Shown: in pieces, positions 59,627 to 64,000 of the stretch
Numbering within the stretch: the first letter of the stretch is position 1
Layout of the letters: the number at the start of each line of letters is the position of its first letter
NCBI RefSeq assembly: GCF_000522985.1
Contig: NZ_CP007128.1
Span: forward strand, 496,001-560,000
Length of the DNA stretch: 64,000 bases
Direction of reading: 5' to 3'
Source: Gemmatirosa kalamazoonensis
Lineage (GTDB): Bacteria > Gemmatimonadota > Gemmatimonadetes > Gemmatimonadales > Gemmatimonadaceae
Program-made: the position numbers and the translations under genes
The notes under the pieces: model-generated
The model's database searches: none
What the model saw: only the letters and a program-made list of their open reading frames with translations
What the model was told of the DNA's origin: nothing

Positions 59627-61609
59627 ATGACCGACGGCCCCGTCTGGAGTCCCTCGCCCGCGCGCGTCGCCCGCTCCAACCTCGCCGCGTTCGCCGAGCG
59701 CATCGGTGTGGGGCGCACGGCGGGCGGCGTGGACTACGATGCGCTGTGGCGGTGGTCGGTCGACGAGCCCGCGCGCTTCTGGGCGGCGATCTGGGATGCC
59801 GGCCGCGTGATCGCCGACGACCGCTGGGACGAGGTCGTGGTCGGCGTCGACCGCATGGCGCCGCCCGATCCGGTGCTCGGCCCGCGCTGGTTCACCGGCG
59901 CGCGCCTGAACTTCGCCGAGAACCTGCTGCGGCCGGGCGAAGCGCGTGATGGGCCCGCGATCGTCGCGCGCACCGAGCGCGGCGACCGGCGCGAGCTGAC
60001 CTGGGACGAGCTGCGCGCCCGCGTCGCAGCGGCGCGTGCCGCGCTCGTGGCGGAGGGCATCGGCGCGGGCGACCGCGTCGCCGGCTTCATGCCTAACGTG
60101 CCGGAGACGGTGATCGCGATGCTCGCCGCGGCGAGCCTCGGCGCCGTGTGGTCGTCGTGCTCTCCCGACTTCGGCGTGAAGGGCGTGCTCGATCGGTTCA
60201 GTCAGATCGAGCCGGTCGTGCTCGTGTGCGCGGAAGGATACCAGTACGCGGGCAAGCCGGTCGACTCGTTAGGCCGCGTGCGCGAGATCGCCGCCGCGAT
60301 CCCGAGCCTGCGCCGCGTCGTCGTCGTCGGGACGCGCGCCGACATCGGCGTGCCGAGCTCCGTCCGGTGGGACGACTGGGTCGCGCCGCACGCGGGGGCC
60401 GAGCTCGCGTTCGCGCGGCTGCCGTTCGACCATCCGCTCTACATCATGTACTCCTCCGGCACCACCGGGCTGCCGAAGTGCATGGTGCACTCCGCGGGCG
60501 GCACGCTGCTGCAGCACCTCAAGGAGCACACGCTGCACTGCGACATCGGCCCCGCCGACCGCGTGTTCTACTACACCACCTGCGGGTGGATGATGTGGAA
60601 CTGGCTCGCGAGCGTGCTCGCGACGGGGGCGGCGATCGTGCTGTGGGACGGCGCGCCGATGGCGCCGACGCCCGACGCCCTGTGGACGATGGCGCAGGAG
60701 GAGCGGCTCACCGTGTTCGGCACGAGCGCGAAGTACCTCGCGCTGTGCGAGAAGGACGGCCTCGCGCCGCATCGCACGCACGACCTCTCCGCGCTGCGCG
60801 CGATCCTGTCCACGGGGAGCCCGCTCGCGCCGGCGAGCTTCGACTGGGTGTACCGCGACGTGAAGCGCGACGTGCACCTCGCGAGCATCAGCGGCGGCAC
60901 CGACATCATCTCGTGCTTCGTGGGCGGCGTGCCGACGCGGCCCGTGTGGCGCGGCGAGATCCAGGGGCCCGCGCTCGCCATGCGCGTCGACGTGTACGAC
61001 GAGCGCGGCCGACCGGCGCCGGTCGGCGCGCAGGGGGAGCTGGTGTGCACGATGCCCTTCCCCAGCATGCCCGTCGCGTTCTGGAACGATCCCGGCGGCG
61101 CGAAGTATCGCCACGCGTACTTCGCCACGTGGCCGAACGTGTGGCGGCACGGCGACTGGATCGCGCGCACGGTGCACGACGGCTTCGTGATCACGGGGCG
61201 CAGCGACGCGACGCTGAACCCGGGCGGCGTGCGGGTGGGCACCGCGGAGATCTATCGGCAGGTGGAGCAGCTTCCGGAGATCGTGGAGGCGCTCGTCGTC
61301 GGCCAGGACGTGCCCGACGGCGGCGCCACCGACACGCGCGTCGTGCTGTTCGTGCGCCTTCGCCCGGGCCTCGCGCTCGACGACGCGCTGCGCGACCGCA
61401 TCCGCCGCCGGATCCGCGACGGCACGAGCCCGCACCACGTGCCGAAGGTCATCGTGCAGGTGGCCGACATCCCGCGCACCATCAGCGGCAAGATCACCGA
61501 GCTCGCGGTGCGCGACGTCATCCACGGGCGGACGGTGAGCAACACCGACGCGCTCGCGAATCCCGAGGCGCTCGCCCTCTACCGCGATCTACCGGAGCTC
61601 CACCTGTGA
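59627..61609 (+). CDS. aacS: Acetoacetyl-CoA synthetase
   Basis: 660 residues, normal for acetoacetate-CoA ligases (adenylate-forming family, acetoacetate + ATP + CoA). N-terminal ACAS-type domain, RWFTGARLNFAENLLRPGEA, AMP-binding P-loop YSSGTTGLPKCMVHSAGGTL, GWMMWNWL (typical of AacS), and the C-terminal GRSDATLNPGGVRVGTAEIY hinge and catalytic Lys in SGKITELAVRD. Supports use of acetoacetate from ketone bodies, leucine or PHB breakdown. Leaderless-type start. Confidence 0.95.
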   Translation: MTDGPVWSPSPARVARSNLAAFAERIGVGRTAGGVDYDALWRWSVDEPARFWAAIWDAGRVIADDRWDEVVVGVDRMAPPDPVLGPRWFTGARLNFAENLLRPGEARDGPAIVARTERGDRRELTWDELRARVAAARAALVAEGIGAGDRVAGFMPNVPETVIAMLAAASLGAVWSSCSPDFGVKGVLDRFSQIEPVVLVCAEGYQYAGKPVDSLGRVREIAAAIPSLRRVVVVGTRADIGVPSSVRWDDWVAPHAGAELAFARLPFDHPLYIMYSSGTTGLPKCMVHSAGGTLLQHLKEHTLHCDIGPADRVFYYTTCGWMMWNWLASVLATGAAIVLWDGAPMAPTPDALWTMAQEERLTVFGTSAKYLALCEKDGLAPHRTHDLSALRAILSTGSPLAPASFDWVYRDVKRDVHLASISGGTDIISCFVGGVPTRPVWRGEIQGPALAMRVDVYDERGRPAPVGAQGELVCTMPFPSMPVAFWNDPGGAKYRHAYFATWPNVWRHGDWIARTVHDGFVITGRSDATLNPGGVRVGTAEIYRQVEQLPEIVEALVVGQDVPDGGATDTRVVLFVRLRPGLALDDALRDRIRRRIRDGTSPHHVPKVIVQVADIPRTISGKITELAVRDVIHGRTVSNTDALANPEALALYRDLPELHL

Positions 61610-61805
61610 TTCGTGACGGCGCGGGCGATACGCCGCTGGCGATGCTGCGCGGTGCAGCGCAAGACGCGTCTCACCCCGCTCGACTGCGCAGTGCGGCGCC
61701 CTTCAGCGGTTCGAGCGTCGTTCGCGCCCCATCGCGCCGTATCGTCAGCGCCGTACCGCCCGCGCAGTTAACCTGCGCAGTGAACAAGCCCCAGAGCGAA
61801 CCCTC

Positions 61806-62870
61806 ATGCCTCTGACTTCCCGCCGCGAGTTCCTCGCGCAGCTCGCCGGCGCCGCCGGCGCCGCCGGCCTAACGGCGTTGGGCGCTCCGCTGCTCGCCGC
61901 CCAGCCGCGCTCGTACACGAACCCCGTCTACGCCGGCTCCATGCCCGACCCCGGCGTGCTGCTCCACCAGGGCGTGTACTACGCGTTCGGCACCACGGGC
62001 AAGGACCGCAAGAGCGACGGCCGCATCTTCACGCTGCTCCGCTCGCGCAATCTGTTCGACTGGGAGGAGCTCGGCGGCGCGCTCACGCCGCCGTCGACCG
62101 ACGCGCGGTACGAGTACTGGGCCCCCGAGCCCGCGTTCGACGGCGGGAAGTTCTACCTGTACTACGCGCAGGGCGGCATCGAGGAGGAGAAGTTCGCCGT
62201 GCGCGTCGCGGTCGCCGACCGGCCGGAGGGGCCGTACGTCGACACCGGCACGCCGCTCGTCGACTGCACCGGCAACCGCTTCACCATCGACCCGCACCCG
62301 TACCGCGACACCGACGGGACGTGGTACCTGTTCTACGCGCGCAACTACCCGAACACCGAGGGCGGCTTCCACCCCGGCACCGGCCTGGCCGCCGATCGCC
62401 TCGTCGGCATGACGAAGCTCGCCGGCGAGTGCCGTACCATCCTTCGCGCGCGCTACCCGTGGACGCTGTACGAGGCGCACCGCCGCATGAACGTCTACGA
62501 CGCGACGTTCGACTGGCACACGATCGAGGCGCCCTACGTCAGGCGGCACGGCGGCAAGTACTATCTCTTCTACAGCGGCTCCAACTGGCAGACGCCGAAC
62601 TACGGCGTGGACTACGCGGTCGCCGACCACGTGCTGGGCCCGTACACCGGCCAGGGCCAGTCGGCGCGCGTGCTGCGCGGCTCGCCCGGCGGTGCGCGCG
62701 GTCCCGGCCACCACGCGATCGTCACGGGCCCCGACGGCCGCGACTGGGTGCTCTACCACGCGTGGAACAAGGAGATGACCGTGCGCCAGCTCTGCGTCGA
62801 CCCGCTGCGCTGGACGCCCGACGGCCCGCGCTGCACGCCCACGGTCGCGCCGCAGAAGGTGACCAAGTGA
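61806..62870 (+). CDS. Glycoside hydrolase family 43 with Tat signal
   Basis: 354 residues. Twin-arginine-type signal SRREFLAQLAGAAGAAGL at residues 4-22. Five-bladed propeller of GH43: catalytic base in YAGSMPDPGVLLHQGVYYAF, WAPEPAFDGGKFYLYYAQGG, pKa-modulating Asp in TIDPHPYRDTDGTWYLFYAR, acid in TIEAPYVRRHGGKYYLFYSG, and GHHAIVTGPDG. Expected to cleave arabinan or xylan side chains outside the cytoplasm. The 196-nt gap upstream shows no clear gene. Confidence 0.93.
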   Translation: MPLTSRREFLAQLAGAAGAAGLTALGAPLLAAQPRSYTNPVYAGSMPDPGVLLHQGVYYAFGTTGKDRKSDGRIFTLLRSRNLFDWEELGGALTPPSTDARYEYWAPEPAFDGGKFYLYYAQGGIEEEKFAVRVAVADRPEGPYVDTGTPLVDCTGNRFTIDPHPYRDTDGTWYLFYARNYPNTEGGFHPGTGLAADRLVGMTKLAGECRTILRARYPWTLYEAHRRMNVYDATFDWHTIEAPYVRRHGGKYYLFYSGSNWQTPNYGVDYAVADHVLGPYTGQGQSARVLRGSPGGARGPGHHAIVTGPDGRDWVLYHAWNKEMTVRQLCVDPLRWTPDGPRCTPTVAPQKVTK

Positions 62871-62890
62871 GACGCTGCGCCGCCGGCTCG

Positions 62891-63123
62891 TAACTGGGCG
62901 CACGCGGAGCCGCGGAGGACGCGGAGACCCCTGCAAAGCCGAGCGATTCCTCGAATTCTCGAAATTCCTCGAATTGAAGACCAAGACCGTGGAGTCGTGC
63001 TCGGCGACACTGAATCGCGCCGGAGACGACTCCACGACGCGGGGCTCGATTCAGCGAATCGCGAGAGTTCGAGAAATCCGCAGGTGTTTTCCGCGTCCTC
63101 CGCGGCTCCGCGTGCGCCAGTTA
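62891..63123. repeat. 233-bp MITE-like element with 34-bp terminal inverted repeats
   Basis: Left end TAACTGGGCGCACGCGGAGC... (62891-62925) and right end (63090-63123) are identical after inversion except for one extra G. The core is less GC-rich and itself contains inverted segments (CTCGAATTC / TCGAGAAA; GTGGAGTCGT / ACGACTCCAC). No ORF. Lies between convergent genes; its right end contains the stop codon of the Pnkp gene. Could also act as a terminator or a structured RNA. Confidence 0.75.
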
Positions 63124-64000
63124 GGCCGATGTCCCTTCCGCGAAGTGAAACGGCAGGAACGGCCGCGACGAGCGGGCGTACTCGCGGTGCGCCGGCACGG
63201 AGACCGTCTCCAGCTCCGGCCACCGTAGCGCCGTGAGCCGCCCGCCGAACACGCACCCCGTGTCGATGTTCACCGTGCGGTGCATCCACCGCGGCTCCGC
63301 CACCGGTGTGTGCCCGTACACCACGAACCGCTCGCCGTGGTACGACGCCGCCCAGTCCAGCCGCACCGGCAGCCCGTACTGGTCCGTCTCCCCCGTCGTC
63401 TCGCCGTAGAGCGCGAAGTCGCGCACGCGCGCCGAGTCGCGCACGCGCGCCGAGTCGCGCCCCTGCAGCGACGCCTTCATGCCCGCGTGCGCGACGAGCA
63501 GTCGGCCGCCGTCGAGCACGAGATGGCTCGGCAGCGCGTCGAGGAACGCGACGACGCGCTCGCAGAACTCGCGCGGCTCGCGCTCCAGCTGCTCCAGCGA
63601 CTCGGCGAGGCCGTGCGACACCTGCACGGGGCGGCCGCGCAGCTTCTTCAGCAGCTTGCCGTCGTGGTTGCCCGGCACGCAGAACGCCGCGCCGGCGTCC
63701 ACCATGTCCATCGCGATGCGCAGCACGTCCGTCACGCGTGGGCCGCGGTCCACCAGGTCGCCGACGAACACCAGCCGCCGCCACGGGTGGCGGTACACGC
63801 CTAACGGATCGCGTGCGTACCCCAGCGCGGCGAGCAGCGCCTCCAGCTCGTCGCCGCAGCCGTGCACGTCCCCCACGACGTCGAACGGGCCGAGCTCCGT
63901 GCGGCGGTCCACCGGCAGCGGCACGCGCGACACCGTCGCCGCCGCCACGTCGTCGAACGAGCGCAGGTGGAAGACGGTGCCGAACCCCTCGTGCGGGAGC
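63121..64000 (-). CDS. Polynucleotide kinase-phosphatase (Pnkp) 3' part, ends after phosphatase domain
   Basis: The frame is open from the window edge, so the kinase domain lies beyond 64000. Visible part: linker LPHEGFGTVFHLRSFDDVAA, then the metallophosphoesterase domain GPFDVVGDVHGCGDELEALL, VFVGDLVDRGP, PGNHDGKLLKKL, VAHAGMKASL, VYGHTPVAEP and NIDTGCVFGGRLTALRW. Family Pnkps continue with a ~350-residue ligase; here the stop comes right after PFLPFHFAEGTSA, so the ligase is absent or separate. A short tandem duplication (DSARVRDSARVRD) occurs at about 63418-63462. The protein is involved in RNA repair in the family. Confidence 0.85.
   Translation of the reverse strand, partial: LPHEGFGTVFHLRSFDDVAAATVSRVPLPVDRRTELGPFDVVGDVHGCGDELEALLAALGYARDPLGVYRHPWRRLVFVGDLVDRGPRVTDVLRIAMDMVDAGAAFCVPGNHDGKLLKKLRGRPVQVSHGLAESLEQLEREPREFCERVVAFLDALPSHLVLDGGRLLVAHAGMKASLQGRDSARVRDSARVRDFALYGETTGETDQYGLPVRLDWAASYHGERFVVYGHTPVAEPRWMHRTVNIDTGCVFGGRLTALRWPELETVSVPAHREYARSSRPFLPFHFAEGTSA

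Overview
The window is a very GC-rich (roughly 70% by eye), densely coded bacterial chromosome segment. Its content (zf-HC2 anti-sigma factors and VWA proteins carrying carboxypeptidase-regulatory-like domains, ECF sigma factors paired with large Ser/Thr kinase-TPR proteins, double zinc ribbon membrane proteins, a futalosine-type MqnD protein, HAE1-type RND efflux) fits Gemmatimonadota, perhaps a Gemmatirosa/Gemmatimonas relative. That is inference: there is no rRNA here to test it. I see no tRNA, rRNA, CRISPR array or transposase gene.

Layout. 1-5605: 3' part of a type III glutamine synthetase, then a giant repeat lipoprotein. 5684-10761 (minus): an ECF sigma/anti-sigma pair with a YfbK-like VWA protein, and a lipoprotein. 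10982-14681: type I-alpha glutamine synthetase, a CBS-pair protein, a zinc-ribbon membrane protein and an MqnD-like protein. 14752-18922: a multi-GAF histidine kinase (frame-shifted in this sequence) overlapping an HD-GYP response regulator. 19337-25942: a small flavodoxin-like protein and a TolC-MFP-RND efflux operon. 26228-35865: an acidic/basic low-complexity protein, a kinase lacking its phospho-acceptor His, MerR, PLD, a GT39-like enzyme, an SDR, a RepA-like protein and an S41 protease. 35936-52048: a TolB-like propeller, EamA, two tandem Ser/Thr kinases (one frame-shifted), a dihaem cytochrome c, an SPFH protein, an outer membrane protein, and an ECF sigma plus a third Ser/Thr kinase. 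52095-57624: a GT9 enzyme followed by a tight three-gene cassette built around a KAP-like membrane P-loop NTPase. 57621-64000: a broken cupin gene, a HAD-deaminase fusion, DUF3597, acetoacetyl-CoA synthetase, GH43 and the end of a Pnkp-type kinase-phosphatase.

Four DNA-scale patterns cut across the genes. (1) About twenty palindromes made of tandem short words followed by their reverse complements abut stop codons. They sit at nearly every convergent gene junction, and two lie in frame inside coding sequences. One family (7749-7880 and 37915-38041) is a recognisable element with terminal inverted repeats in opposite orientations. (2) The 8-mer CGTTAGGC/GCCTAACG occurs 31 times by my count, where base composition predicts about two. 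It falls on both strands, in several reading frames, and is absent from 18-36.5 kb. (3) Many first genes have a TANNNT box 5-7 nt before the ATG, so leaderless mRNAs look common. (4) Two long signalling genes are broken at (GC)n tracts and would each be repaired by removing one GC unit, so they are either slippage-switchable or sequencing errors.

The best candidate for an undescribed protein system is the cassette at 53217-57624. The best candidate for an undescribed DNA-level system is the combination of the palindromes and the 8-mer.
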